A DNA stretch of 64,000 bases from Verrucomicrobiales bacterium. GTDB taxonomy: Bacteria; Verrucomicrobiota; Verrucomicrobiia; Verrucomicrobiales; SLCJ01. The DNA is taken from contig JAGXGH010000004.1 in assembly GCA_024636835.1 (NCBI GenBank), forward strand, positions 1 to 64,000. The letters are read 5' to 3'. Position 1 is the stretch's first letter; each line of letters begins with the position of its first letter. The notes under the pieces are model-generated. The model was not told the DNA's origin, searched no databases, and saw only the letters and a program-made list of their open reading frames with translations. Made by a program: the position numbers and the translations under genes. Shown here piece after piece: positions 9,669-18,387 of the stretch.

Positions 9669-10832
9669 ATGACAACCACGCCTATAAAACTTTACTTCGT
9701 CGCTGGTGAGCGAAGCGGCGATACGCATGGCGCGGATTTGATTGCCGCGCTGAAGCGACGTGGCGTGTCAGTTGAATTTCGTGGTATGGGTGGTCCGAAA
9801 ATGATCGCTGAAGGAGGTGGGGAAATTGAAGACTGGGTGGAAGAAGCCGGTGTAGTTGGACTTTGGGAAGTGATCAAGAACTATGGGTATTTCCGTGGCA
9901 AGATGGATCAAGTTGTGGACGAGGTCACCGAGTGGCAACCCGATGTGATTATCCCAGTCGATTACCCAGGGTTCAATTTGCGCTTGGCAAAACGACTGCG
10001 CGCTGAGTCACTGAAGAGTAAGATTGTCTACTACATCAGTCCGCAAGTTTGGGCGTGGAACCGTGGCAGAATACCGAAAATGGCAACGTGGTTGGATAGG
10101 ATGCTGTGCATTTTTCCGTTCGAGAAGGTTCTATACGAAGAGTCAGGGTTGAAGACGGATTTCGTCGGTCATCCTTTGGTGGAGAAGCTGGAAGAAGTCG
10201 CTGCCGATCCAGTGACGAGGGAATCCAAGCTGATCGGCTTATTTCCCGGTAGCCGTCTGCGTGAGGTGTCCGCACTGTTTGGCGACATGGTGGCTGCGGT
10301 GAACCGTTTAGGTGATGAGTATTCAGACTGGCGGGTAGTTGCGGTGGCCGCGTCGGAAAAGGTAGCGGATGCGATGCGCGATGAGTTAGTAAAGCAAGGA
10401 ATGGTCGAGAGAATCGCGATAACGATAGGTGATTCTCACGGATGGATGCAGCGTTCGACCTTCGGGGTGGTGGCGTCCGGAACGGCGACCCTTGAGGCGG
10501 CGGTGTTCTGCATGCCGTATTGCTTGGTGTATCGCGTGGCGACGGTGACCTTCCTTGCGGCGAAGTTTTTGATGAAGGTTCCGTATTTGGGGATTGTGAA
10601 CATTTTGGCGGGGAAGCCGGTGGTGGAGGAATTTCTCCAGCGAGATCTTTCACCAAAGAAGCTTTCTCAGTGGATGAAGCGTATGGCTAGCGATCCACAG
10701 GAATGCGTATCACTGCAAAAAGAGCTCAGCGCAACGATGAGTAAGCTGGGAACCGGTGGCGCTGCGGAACGTGCAGCCGACGCTATTTTGTCAGAGATTG
10801 ATAAATCTTCTGGAAGCATAGAATTACGATGA
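9669..10832 (+). CDS. lpxB: Lipid-A-disaccharide synthase
   Basis: GT19 glycosyltransferase joining UDP-diacylglucosamine and lipid X to give the lipid A disaccharide 1-phosphate at the inner membrane. The 387 residues are close to the usual 380. Signatures: N-terminal FVAGERSGDTHGADL, then IPVDYPGFNLRLAKRL, YYISPQVWAWNRGRI, FPFEKVLYEESG, LFPGSRLREV and SGTATLEAA. Its stop overlaps the next start as ATGA, which points to translational coupling. Confidence 0.95.
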   Translation: MTTTPIKLYFVAGERSGDTHGADLIAALKRRGVSVEFRGMGGPKMIAEGGGEIEDWVEEAGVVGLWEVIKNYGYFRGKMDQVVDEVTEWQPDVIIPVDYPGFNLRLAKRLRAESLKSKIVYYISPQVWAWNRGRIPKMATWLDRMLCIFPFEKVLYEESGLKTDFVGHPLVEKLEEVAADPVTRESKLIGLFPGSRLREVSALFGDMVAAVNRLGDEYSDWRVVAVAASEKVADAMRDELVKQGMVERIAITIGDSHGWMQRSTFGVVASGTATLEAAVFCMPYCLVYRVATVTFLAAKFLMKVPYLGIVNILAGKPVVEEFLQRDLSPKKLSQWMKRMASDPQECVSLQKELSATMSKLGTGGAAERAADAILSEIDKSSGSIELR

Positions 10833-11581
10833 GCGAACAGACTCAAAAACCAGGAATGTTGATTAAGATCCTTGTCGGAGGTTTACCGCTTGGACTCTTT
10901 GTTGGCGTCGTCGTCGCGGCGCTTCTCTATGTTCGGAATCATGAGGAGGCCTTACCAGAGCTCAATGCATCAGGAAAGGGGTATACCCGTGACATGACGG
11001 CAGCATCGATCGCGGACCGTTACCAAAAGTTTGAAGACGGGAGCGACGGGAGGGGAGTGGGTTCCCCGGAAGGCTTGGTTCAACTAAAGGCTGCAGAGGC
11101 ATTACTCCAGACGAGCTTGAACATGAGCAACATGGGATTTCGTTCGATCAACTCCCTTGAGGGAGAGAATGACGGGACCGTGTTGAATGCGCTTTGGGTA
11201 GACGTTCTAGGCCAGAGAAACCCCTCAGAAGTGATCGAGGTGCGCGTTCCTTATGATCAAGCTGAGGATGACAATGGAAGTGGATCCTTGGCATTGGCCG
11301 TTGCTTTGGAGTTGGCAAACTCGTTGACCGGAACGGAGAACCGTCGAACCATTCGTTTCGCGTTTGTTCCTGATGGTGCGGTCGATGGTCCGGTGTCAGC
11401 GGCGTATCAAGCGATCTACGACAACCGTCAGGTGCGCTTGCTGGCCGGGTTTGATTTGTTCGATTCCGGAGATTTTGATCCCGCACGTTATCGCACCGCG
11501 GAAGGGAAAATCGAGTGGCAGGGGGTGTTTGATTTGGCCTTGAAGACGAGGAAGGAAATTGTCGCCGTAGCGAATCAATAA
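10829..11581 (+). CDS. Membrane-anchored M28-like protein with degenerate metal site
   Basis: 250 residues with one N-terminal transmembrane helix (about 12-33, LIKILVGGLPLGLFVGVVVAALLY) and an extracytoplasmic domain. The segment IEVRVPYDQAEDDNGSGSLA, then LELANSL and RRTIRFAFVPDGAVDG, follows the M28 zinc-peptidase core, but the usual His of HxD is Pro and the catalytic Glu pair is missing. It is therefore probably not an active peptidase. It overlaps lpxB by 4 nt, which suggests an envelope role linked to lipid A. The true function is unknown. Confidence 0.6.
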   Translation: MSEQTQKPGMLIKILVGGLPLGLFVGVVVAALLYVRNHEEALPELNASGKGYTRDMTAASIADRYQKFEDGSDGRGVGSPEGLVQLKAAEALLQTSLNMSNMGFRSINSLEGENDGTVLNALWVDVLGQRNPSEVIEVRVPYDQAEDDNGSGSLALAVALELANSLTGTENRRTIRFAFVPDGAVDGPVSAAYQAIYDNRQVRLLAGFDLFDSGDFDPARYRTAEGKIEWQGVFDLALKTRKEIVAVANQ

Positions 11582-11726
11582 CAATTTCTACTGAATAATT
11601 TCAGACCTTTAGTAGACAAAAGAGTGCATGGTCGGCGCGAATTATTCCGGTGCCGACGAGCGTTTCCTCGTCAGTGTGAAATGAATCACAGGGCGAGGGC
11701 GGTGCGGCAACTCAAATTTATTGCGT
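11582..11726 (+). promoter_or_regulatory. Leader region of the HtrA gene with a small palindrome
   Basis: A 145-nt gap holding a perfect 6-bp stem GACGAG/CTCGTC (11655-11660 and 11667-11672, 6-nt loop) without a T-run, so it does not look like an intrinsic terminator. A promoter for the downstream protease probably lies here; I could not pick -35/-10 boxes with confidence. Confidence 0.3.
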
Positions 11727-12884
11727 ATGAAAACAAAAAAAAATCGTTCTAGAAGTCATTTGGTTATCGTTGGGGTCTTGTCAGCTGTGGTGACATCCTT
11801 AGTGCTTGCTCAATCTGGTGACGAGGTTACTGAGAAGATCGCTATCTCCTCTGAGCCGCCGTTGAGAACCGGTGCACTCGGTGGGTATTCGGAAATTGTG
11901 GAAAAGGTTTCACCTTCCGTGGTGAGCGTTTCCACCGCAAGAGTCGAGCGCGGTTATGTTCGTAACCCACGGAACGGTAGTGTCGAACTACGCGAGTTTA
12001 CTTCGCCGTTGGGTCTTGGTTCTGGCGTTATCGTTACCAGTGATGGTATCGTGGTAACGAACAACCACGTGATTGAGGGGGCGAGTTCTGTCCAAGTGCA
12101 TCTGACGAATCGAAAAGAGCCATTGATAGCCAAAGTTCTTGGCGTGGATGCGGCAACGGATCTTGCCGTGTTGAAAGTGGATGCAAGCGACTTGCCCGCC
12201 GCGACTTTTGCGGATTGTGACAATGCGAAGCCGGGCGATATCGTGTTGGCGATTGGTTCTCCGTTTGGACTCAAACAGAGTGTGACATCTGGCATTATCA
12301 GTGCCTTGGGAAGGTCGAACCTAGGAATCGTGGCGCGCGGAGAAGGCTACGAGGATTTCATTCAAACCGATGCCGCGATCAATCCCGGGAACTCGGGTGG
12401 TGCGCTGATTGATAATCTAGGCCGCGTCATTGGTATTAACACGGCGATACTTTCGCGCACTGGTGGGAGCGTGGGGATTGGACTCGCGATTCCGACTGAT
12501 ATTGTCGTCGATGTGATCGAGCAGATTGTCGAGACCGGAGAGATACGCCGTGGCTTTGTTGGCATTGGCATGACGGATGTGAGCGCCGAGATCGTCAAGG
12601 AGTTTGGCTTGAAGAAGGACTTCGGCGTATTAGTGACTCAAGTGGTCAAGGGCTCACCAGCTTTTGAAGCGGGAATGCAGCCCGGTGACATCGTGACTGG
12701 AATTGGAGGTGCGGAGGTAATGGATTCCTCAAAGCTGCGACTTGAGATCGGTAGAAAGCGTCCGGGCGAAGAGCTTCATTTGATAATTGACCGTTATGGT
12801 GAGGAGTTGGCTCTCGATCTGACAACGACCGAGCGCGATGACGTATGGGGACAAAACCAACGCCCCCTGCGGGTGCGCCGATAA
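11727..12884 (+). CDS. HtrA/Deg-type periplasmic serine protease with one PDZ domain
   Basis: Envelope quality-control protease. Signal segment at about residues 10-30 (SHLVIVGVLSAVVTSLVLA). The catalytic triad is visible: His of TNNHVIEG (about 114), Asp of ATDLAVLKVD (about 145) and Ser of NPGNSGGAL (about 223). A single C-terminal PDZ domain begins near GFVGIGM and includes GSPAFEAGMQPGDIV. With one PDZ it resembles DegS in layout, although a cleavable signal is equally possible. I chose ATG 11727 rather than the TTG two codons upstream. Confidence 0.92.
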   Translation: MKTKKNRSRSHLVIVGVLSAVVTSLVLAQSGDEVTEKIAISSEPPLRTGALGGYSEIVEKVSPSVVSVSTARVERGYVRNPRNGSVELREFTSPLGLGSGVIVTSDGIVVTNNHVIEGASSVQVHLTNRKEPLIAKVLGVDAATDLAVLKVDASDLPAATFADCDNAKPGDIVLAIGSPFGLKQSVTSGIISALGRSNLGIVARGEGYEDFIQTDAAINPGNSGGALIDNLGRVIGINTAILSRTGGSVGIGLAIPTDIVVDVIEQIVETGEIRRGFVGIGMTDVSAEIVKEFGLKKDFGVLVTQVVKGSPAFEAGMQPGDIVTGIGGAEVMDSSKLRLEIGRKRPGEELHLIIDRYGEELALDLTTTERDDVWGQNQRPLRVRR

Positions 12885-12889
12885 GGACT

Positions 12890-12963
12890 CGAATGCCACT
12901 GTTTTAAGCGGTAGTTCGGTAGCCTTAGAGAACCGCGAACACCGCTCAAATGGCCGAGGAAGC
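12890..12963 (+). repeat. MITE-like repeat family A, copy 1 (right end lost)
   Basis: Begins CGAATGCCACTG, nearly the same 12-bp end as the complete copy at 41767-41892, and continues with TTTTAAGCGGTAGTTCGGTAG, then AGAGAACCGCGAA.ACCGCTCAAA.GGCCGAG. Similarity fades after about 12963, so the right inverted end is absent. Confidence 0.75.
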
Positions 12964-13067
12964 CTACGCTAGGTGTGGTGAACTGGTGTGTCTCGGTAGC
13001 GAATGGAGTATGGACACTCTGTCCATTGGTGGATGCTGTAGTCGGAGTTCGGGCTGGTAATGAGGAT

Positions 13068-13157
13068 GTAGCTACGCTTGTGAAAGCGTGGCTGTGTGAC
13101 TTTCGCTGCTCCTTACCACGTCCGCACCACCCTGCCACTTTTTCACAAAAGTAGCTA
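13068..13157. repeat. REP-like hairpin pair, copy 1
   Basis: GTAGCTACGCTTGTGAAAGCGTGGC (given here in two parts: GTAGCTACGCTT and GTGAAAGCGTGGC, 13068-13092) forms a hairpin with stem ACGCTT/AAGCGT. A second block, CCCTGCCACTTTTTCAC then AAAAGTAGCTAA, follows at about 13130-13157. The same two blocks are joined directly at 25554-25610 and 26586-26642. Located between the convergent htrA and argS genes. Confidence 0.65.
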
Positions 13158-13217
13158 AGTGGGAACGCGCTGGTGGCACTCTTAAAACACGGCCATTTGG
13201 GGGCTGAAACCGTCCGG

Positions 13218-14957
13218 TCACATCTTCTCGGGCACTTTCATGCCGAGGAGACTTAATCCGGTGGTCAGCGTGCGAACAGTGGCGTGGGCGAGGACGAGGC
13301 GCGAGTTGATGGTGCTTTTGTCCTCTGCCTTGAGCACCGGACACGCCTCGAAGAACGAGTGGAATGCTCGAGCGAGGTCGAGCAGATAGGTACACAAGAG
13401 ATTCGGGCGGAATCCATCGAGCACGGTGGGAATGATTTCCGGGAAACGTGAAATTTGGCGAGCCAACTCCAGTTCGGCATTCTCGCTTAATGTCACCGGT
13501 GATGTGGTAAGTAGGGTGTCGATTTCTTCCTGCGGTTTTTCCAACTTCCGAAAGATGGACTGAATGCGAACGGCTGAGTATTGCAGGTAGGGTGCGGTGT
13601 CGCCGGTGAGGGCGAGCATTCGTTCCCACGAGAAGACGTAGTCGGTCATGCGGTGCTGACTGAGCTCGGCAAACTTCACCGACCCAATGCCGACGATCTC
13701 AGAAATATCGTCCTTCTCGTCGTCGGAGAGTCCCGGGTTTTTCGCCTCGATGGCGGCGCGTGAGCGCGAAACGGCTTCGTCCAGCACGTCGGTAAGTTGG
13801 ACGTTTTCGCCGGAGCGCGTGCGCATCAGTTTGTGGTCGTCGCCGAGGATGGATCCGTGGGCGATGTGGTTGAGTGCAACCTTGTGTCCCATCTGTTTTG
13901 CCACTTCGAAAATCTGTTGGAAATGGAGTTGTTGAGGCGCGCCGACGACATACCAAATCTCATCCGCTTGCCATTCTTGCACACGGAAATCGATCGTTGC
14001 GAGGTCTGTGGTGGCATAGAGAAACCCACCATCCGCCTTACGAATCAGGCATGGCCTGTCCTTGAGGGCTTTGATGTCAGGAAAGAACACACAGATGGCT
14101 CCATCGGATTCCTCAGCGATTTTTTCATCGATCAAGCGCGTGACGAGCGGTGCGAGGCGGCCGTTGAAAGCGGACTCTCCGAGCCAATGATCGAAGTGAA
14201 TGTCGAGCTTCTCGTAGATGCCCTTTAGGCCAGCGATGGAAAGTTCCACGCAACGTTGCCAGATCTGTAGGTTCTCTTCGTCGCCCGCTTGTAGGGCAAC
14301 AAGTTCGGCCTTGCAGAGATTACGGACGCTTTCATCGGCCTTGCATTGATCGTTGATCGTCTTATAAACGCGCAGCAACTCGGTGATCGGATCGTTCTCT
14401 AGCTCGGAGGTATTGAGAATGGTTTTCCATCCGTGAATGATCATGCCAAACTGCGTTCCCCAGTCGCCGATATGGTTGTCGGTGATGACGTGATGGCCGG
14501 AAAAGCGTGCGATGCGAGCGAGCGTGTCACCAATGATTGTCGAACGGATGTGCCCGACGTGCATGGGCTTCGCGACGTTCGGCGCGGAGAAATCGAGAAC
14601 GATGGTTTTTGCTTCAGCGACGGGAGTATGTCCGCAGCGCGACTCGGGATCGCGCGCGACATTCTCAATGTGTGCGGCGAAGACTTCGGGCTTGATGCGG
14701 AAGTTGATGAAACCCGGACCGGCGATTTCAGGCTTGGCGGAGATCGAGTCTTCCGGGAAATGATCGGCGATCTGCTGGGCGAGTTCGCGTGGATTTTTCT
14801 TCTCCACCTTAGCGAGCACCATCGCGATGTTCGATTGGTAATCTCCGAAGCGAGTGTCTTGCGAGACAGTCACCGTAGGTGCGGTTGGTAACTCGGTGAT
14901 GCCCACAGAGGTGAGCGCGGATTTCAGATCGTTGGTGAGCTGATCGGGAAATGACAT
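13218..14957 (-). CDS. argS: Arginyl-tRNA synthetase
   Basis: Charges tRNA-Arg. Class I synthetase of 579 residues. The HIGH signature appears as HVGH in AKPMHVGHIRSTIIGD, followed by DNHIGDWGTQFGM; the KMSKS equivalent is degenerate (HKLMRTRSGENVQL), as usual in ArgRS. The C-terminal DALR anticodon-binding domain ends in LGMKVPEKM. It starts 18 nt after the PTS IIA-like gene, in the same orientation. Confidence 0.97.
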   Translation of the reverse strand: MSFPDQLTNDLKSALTSVGITELPTAPTVTVSQDTRFGDYQSNIAMVLAKVEKKNPRELAQQIADHFPEDSISAKPEIAGPGFINFRIKPEVFAAHIENVARDPESRCGHTPVAEAKTIVLDFSAPNVAKPMHVGHIRSTIIGDTLARIARFSGHHVITDNHIGDWGTQFGMIIHGWKTILNTSELENDPITELLRVYKTINDQCKADESVRNLCKAELVALQAGDEENLQIWQRCVELSIAGLKGIYEKLDIHFDHWLGESAFNGRLAPLVTRLIDEKIAEESDGAICVFFPDIKALKDRPCLIRKADGGFLYATTDLATIDFRVQEWQADEIWYVVGAPQQLHFQQIFEVAKQMGHKVALNHIAHGSILGDDHKLMRTRSGENVQLTDVLDEAVSRSRAAIEAKNPGLSDDEKDDISEIVGIGSVKFAELSQHRMTDYVFSWERMLALTGDTAPYLQYSAVRIQSIFRKLEKPQEEIDTLLTTSPVTLSENAELELARQISRFPEIIPTVLDGFRPNLLCTYLLDLARAFHSFFEACPVLKAEDKSTINSRLVLAHATVRTLTTGLSLLGMKVPEKM

Positions 14958-14975
14958 AACGAAAGGAAAAGAGGC

Positions 14976-15440
14976 CTAACGGTTAGGAGTTTGGGAAAGA
15001 ATCTGTAAGATTGCTACGGCATCGTCTGCTTCTTCGAGTTGCTTGCGGATGCCGCAGTTGTTGAACATTTTCGCGATGGCTGCGAGCGTCTGCAGGTGAA
15101 GGTGATATTCACTGCGCGGGACGATGAAGAGAATGACGAACTTCACCGGGCAGTTGTCGACGGCTTCGAAGTCGATGCCTTTTTTTGACCGTCCAAACAC
15201 AGGAACCACGCGGTCGATGGTGTCTGAGAATGCGTGAGGGATGGCCACTCCGTTGCCTATGCCTGTGGAGGTGATTTTTTCGCGCTCGGCGAGGGCTTGG
15301 GCGACGTTTTCACGAGTCTCATTGCAAAGCAGGTCATTGTCACCAAGGAAGTCGACAAGCTCAATGATGGCCGACCAGTGGTCATCCGCCTGCATGTCAG
15401 GAACGATATGTTTCTCGGTGAGAAGGCTAGCCAGTTGCAT
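14976..15440 (-). CDS. PTS EIIA-type (PtsN-like) regulatory phosphotransfer protein
   Basis: 154 residues forming an EIIA(fructose/Ntr) domain. The phosphorylated His is in NGVAIPHAF, and the segment TETRENVAQALAEREKI-like (NETRENVAQALAERE) with STGIGNG is typical. I chose the ATG at 15440 because the open frame extends upstream only to a TTG at 15539 and the extra residues are not family-like. With no EIIB or EIIC nearby, a regulatory role like nitrogen-PTS EIIA is more likely than sugar transport. Upstream partner of argS. Confidence 0.85.
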   Translation of the reverse strand: MQLASLLTEKHIVPDMQADDHWSAIIELVDFLGDNDLLCNETRENVAQALAEREKITSTGIGNGVAIPHAFSDTIDRVVPVFGRSKKGIDFEAVDNCPVKFVILFIVPRSEYHLHLQTLAAIAKMFNNCGIRKQLEEADDAVAILQILSQTPNR

Positions 15441-15540
15441 GGAAAACGATAGGGATGCTTTGGTCGCGGCGTGATGCCGGGATTGCGGTTCAAATAAAGG
15501 GAAGGGCGTGACCGTAAGGGCGGTTTTCTCTGGATGCAAG

Positions 15541-15809
15541 CGAACGAGAACGCTTCCGTTGTCGGCTTGATGGTGTTGTTGAGCGACTGGATTTCACCAT
15601 GAAGAACATGATGGGCATGAGCTTGGGTTGTGGTGATTTTTTTTCACTATGTCCTGCGCCTATCTGACTGCGTCCGCTCAATGCATAATGCCAAGTGATG
15701 AGGGATAAGGAATGAGCTTTCAGGAGGGGACTTGTCGGCTAGAAGCCGACGTCACGGTGGGGAGGCGCTGCCGCTGCCGCTTGCGACCAATGCCTAATGC
15801 CTCTAATGC
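15541..15809. repeat. Intergenic stretch with GGCTAGAAGCC-type hairpin, copy 3
   Basis: Contains the perfect hairpin GTCGGCT-AGA-AGCCGAC (15734-15750), the same core as the repeats at 5164 and 28060, plus three short tandem ATGCCTAATG-like words just before the deaminase stop (about 15788-15812). No gene seen. Confidence 0.5.
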
Positions 15810-16244
15810 CTAATCATCGAAATCGACGTGCGGGTAGTCGGTGATTTGAGTGAGCTTTACGCCGTAAATGGCAGCGAGTTCGTCGGCTTCGCTGGTTGGG
15901 TAATCGTCTCGATAGTAAATCTCTTCGATGCCGTAAGCACAGAGCATTTGCATGCAGGAGGTGCAGGGCTTCGCGGTGACCGCGACGAGTTTTGCCTCAC
16001 CGCGTTTGAACAGTGAGCAAAGGTTCGCTTCCGCGTGGATCATGTATTTCCGCCGCTGGTCCCGGTCGTCCCAAAACCCATCAGGAGCGAGAAATTTTGG
16101 AGCCAAGCCGTTGTAGGCAGTGCCGATCACGCGGTTCGAGTGGTCGAGAGCTGCGGCTCCCACTTTGCGGAAAGGATCTTCCGAGCGGAGGCAGGCAACG
16201 TGAGCAAGCGCCATTGCGTAGGCAGGAATTTCGAGTCGTGGCAT
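15810..16244 (-). CDS. Deoxycytidylate (dCMP) deaminase-like zinc enzyme
   Basis: 144 residues of the cytidine deaminase fold. The zinc site is HAE in MIHAEANLC plus PCTSC (TAKPCTSCMQMLC), with Glu of HAE as the proton shuttle. The N-terminal FRKVGAAALD and the insertion before HAEAN fit the dCMP/ComEB type rather than tRNA-specific TadA. It would supply dUMP for dTMP synthesis. Single gene, separated from vapC by about 90 nt. Confidence 0.85.
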   Translation of the reverse strand: MPRLEIPAYAMALAHVACLRSEDPFRKVGAAALDHSNRVIGTAYNGLAPKFLAPDGFWDDRDQRRKYMIHAEANLCSLFKRGEAKLVAVTAKPCTSCMQMLCAYGIEEIYYRDDYPTSEADELAAIYGVKLTQITDYPHVDFDD

Positions 16245-16333
16245 AGGGTGGAATTAACCACGAAAATTTACGATGGCACGGAAAAGATGTGAGGGGAGCT
16301 GTTCATGCGGTTTCGAGTGGGGAAAGCAGACGA

Positions 16334-16732
16334 TCAAATAGCAGGAAAAAGGCGAAGGTCTGGGAGCACGCTCTTCTGGAGTGTCTGGAAGTGGGTGTCG
16401 GTAGTGAGCAAAGTGAAATCTCGCGCGACCGCGACACTGGCGATCAGAATGTCTGGAGTGGGCATGGTGTGGCCACTTGCGCGAAGATCAGCTGCTAGAG
16501 TGGCGGATTTGTCCCAATGTGCAGCGAGTAATGGCACTCGTTCGGCTAGATTGAGTGCGGTGAGAAGATCGGCTAGTTCAGTTGCGCGCGCGCCATGGAT
16601 AAGCTCGAAGCGGATAGGACAAGTGTATGCTGCTGCGCCGGTGCTTATGAGATCGCGAACGGTGAGCTTAAGCCCGGCATCGCCACTGCGGCGGAGGAAC
16701 TCAATCCAGACGGAAGTGTCGATGATAGTCAC
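16334..16732 (-). CDS. vapC: VapC-type PIN-domain ribonuclease toxin
   Basis: 132-residue PIN domain. Acidic residues expected for Mg2+ binding are present: Asp of MTIIDTSVW, Glu of FELIHG, Asp of PTPDILIAS and Asp of TTDTHF. Family members cleave tRNA or rRNA when unopposed. The start is a GTG whose first G is the last base of the vapB TAG stop, so the pair is tightly coupled. Confidence 0.9.
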   Translation of the reverse strand: MTIIDTSVWIEFLRRSGDAGLKLTVRDLISTGAAAYTCPIRFELIHGARATELADLLTALNLAERVPLLAAHWDKSATLAADLRASGHTMPTPDILIASVAVARDFTLLTTDTHFQTLQKSVLPDLRLFPAI

Positions 16733-16944
16733 TAGCGGTCGAAGTTAGAGAGAGCTTCAATTTCTTCGTTGGACATGGTGTAGTCGGTCTTACCTTCCAT
16801 GACTTTAGTGAGGAACTCACGGGCTTTTTTTAGCCGGATGTATTCGTCCAGTGCCTCGGCAACGGCGGGGGATTTTTTTGTTTGCTTGGTGAGAAGCTGA
16901 ACGCTTTCGAGCGTTTTCTCATCAATTTCAATGGTAATTCTCAT
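16732..16944 (-). CDS. vapB: VapB-type antitoxin
   Basis: 70 residues. The N-terminal MRITIEIDEKTLESVQLLTKQ is a ribbon-helix-helix-like strand and helix for DNA binding; the acidic C-terminal part (MSNEEIEALSNFDR) would bind and block VapC. It precedes vapC with a shared base. Autoregulation of its own promoter, just upstream of 16944, is expected from the family. Confidence 0.85.
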   Translation of the reverse strand: MRITIEIDEKTLESVQLLTKQTKKSPAVAEALDEYIRLKKAREFLTKVMEGKTDYTMSNEEIEALSNFDR

Positions 16945-17112
16945 CTTATTGCGTGTGTATATTCATCATTTTGCCTGAGGTTTTGATGTATATCAAGCCT
17001 GATTGGGATAGTAAGCTGCTGTGTAGCGCTGCAGGATTAGCAGCGGAGCTGTGGGGCAAGTCATGACCGGGACGGATCATGCCACATATCCCTATAGGCT
17101 CCGCTCCATTCT

Positions 17113-18375
17113 CTAAAGCTTCTCCGGTGTGTTCATCAATGCGGCGACGCGCTGGAGGAGGCGTCCTGCGTGACCGCCGTCGAGGACGCGGTGGTCGAAG
17201 GACAGGGTGAGTTCGGCTTCGAGCACGGGCTTGAAGGTGCCGGATTCTTCGTCCCAGACGGGACGCTTGGTGCCGGCACCGAGTCCGAGAACAAGGTTTT
17301 GCTCCGGCAGCGGAATGGGGGTGGCCCAGGTGATGCCGAAGGAGCCAAAGTTGGTCACCGTGGCGACGCCGGGCGCTATCTCTTCTGCGCTGAGGTTTTT
17401 GGCGCGGGCTTTTTCGACGAGACGTCCGTAGTCGTCCGTCAGTTCAGCGAGCGTGCGGTCGGCGGCATTTTTCAACACGGGAACCATCACGCCGTCGGGC
17501 ACTTCCACAGCAAAGCCGATATCGGTGGTTGCGGGAAGGATGATGCGGCGGCCAAGAAGAAATCCGCCATACTGAGGCGAATCCTTGAGCGCGAGTGCCA
17601 GTGCGCGGAGCGCATAGAGCGCTGGGCCGGGTTTGGGGTCTTGCGCTTTGCGGTGCTTGAGAAGGTTTTCCAGAGCGACGGGCGAGCCTACGGTGGCGAG
17701 TGGTCGTGACCACGAGCGACGCATCGAATCGGCGACAGCAACACGCATTGGCGATGCTTTGATGGTCTGTTTTTGCTCGATGGCGTTGAGGAAGCGCTCG
17801 AGGTCGTGGACGGTGACACGACCGGCAGCGCCGGTGCCAGCCACGGCTGAGAGATCTGCGGAGCTGAGATCGAGATCTTGCATGCGAGCCCGAAGGCGAG
17901 GGGAGATATACGAGGCTCCCGCTGCGGAAACAGGAACGGGAAGACCTTGAACCGTTGGACTGAGTTTTTGTGGATCGGTCGATGCCTCGACGTCGTCTGA
18001 AGATTCGCCGTCGGTGGCAAAATGCGCACCTTCGTTGTCATTCGAGGCTGCGGTTCCTTCGTCATCGCTGTCACTGCCCTCGTTTGTTTTGGCTTTCGGC
18101 TCGATGTCGAGTCCGTGGGCTTCCATCTCCTCTTCAGTAGCTTCGAGGTATCCGAGAACGTGGCCGACGGGATAGGTCTCATCCTCTTCAATGAGGATCT
18201 CGACGAGGGTTCCTTTGCAAATGGTGGTGACTCCCATGGTTGCCTTCTGGGTCTCGACCTCGAGGATCTCGGTGTCGGCATCGATCTCGTCACCGACTTC
18301 AAAGAGAATGGAGACGACGGTTCCTTCGGCGATGGATTCGCCGAGTTGAGGCATGGTGATGGGGACGCGAGGCAT
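17113..18375 (-). CDS. pdhC: Dihydrolipoamide acetyltransferase, E2 of pyruvate dehydrogenase
   Basis: 420-residue E2. Domains in order: one lipoyl domain with the modified Lys in EVETQKATMGV (Lys 44); an acidic linker (about 90-145); a peripheral subunit-binding domain (ISPRLRARMQDLDL...GTGAAGRVTVHDLE); and the catalytic acyltransferase domain ending with SFDHRVLDGGHAGRLL, which holds the active His and Asp. It starts 12 nt after the pdhB stop and ends the trpA-pdhC block. No E3 gene is adjacent. Confidence 0.93.
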   Translation of the reverse strand: MPRVPITMPQLGESIAEGTVVSILFEVGDEIDADTEILEVETQKATMGVTTICKGTLVEILIEEDETYPVGHVLGYLEATEEEMEAHGLDIEPKAKTNEGSDSDDEGTAASNDNEGAHFATDGESSDDVEASTDPQKLSPTVQGLPVPVSAAGASYISPRLRARMQDLDLSSADLSAVAGTGAAGRVTVHDLERFLNAIEQKQTIKASPMRVAVADSMRRSWSRPLATVGSPVALENLLKHRKAQDPKPGPALYALRALALALKDSPQYGGFLLGRRIILPATTDIGFAVEVPDGVMVPVLKNAADRTLAELTDDYGRLVEKARAKNLSAEEIAPGVATVTNFGSFGITWATPIPLPEQNLVLGLGAGTKRPVWDEESGTFKPVLEAELTLSFDHRVLDGGHAGRLLQRVAALMNTPEKL

Positions 18376-18387
18376 AGTGCGGATGGG

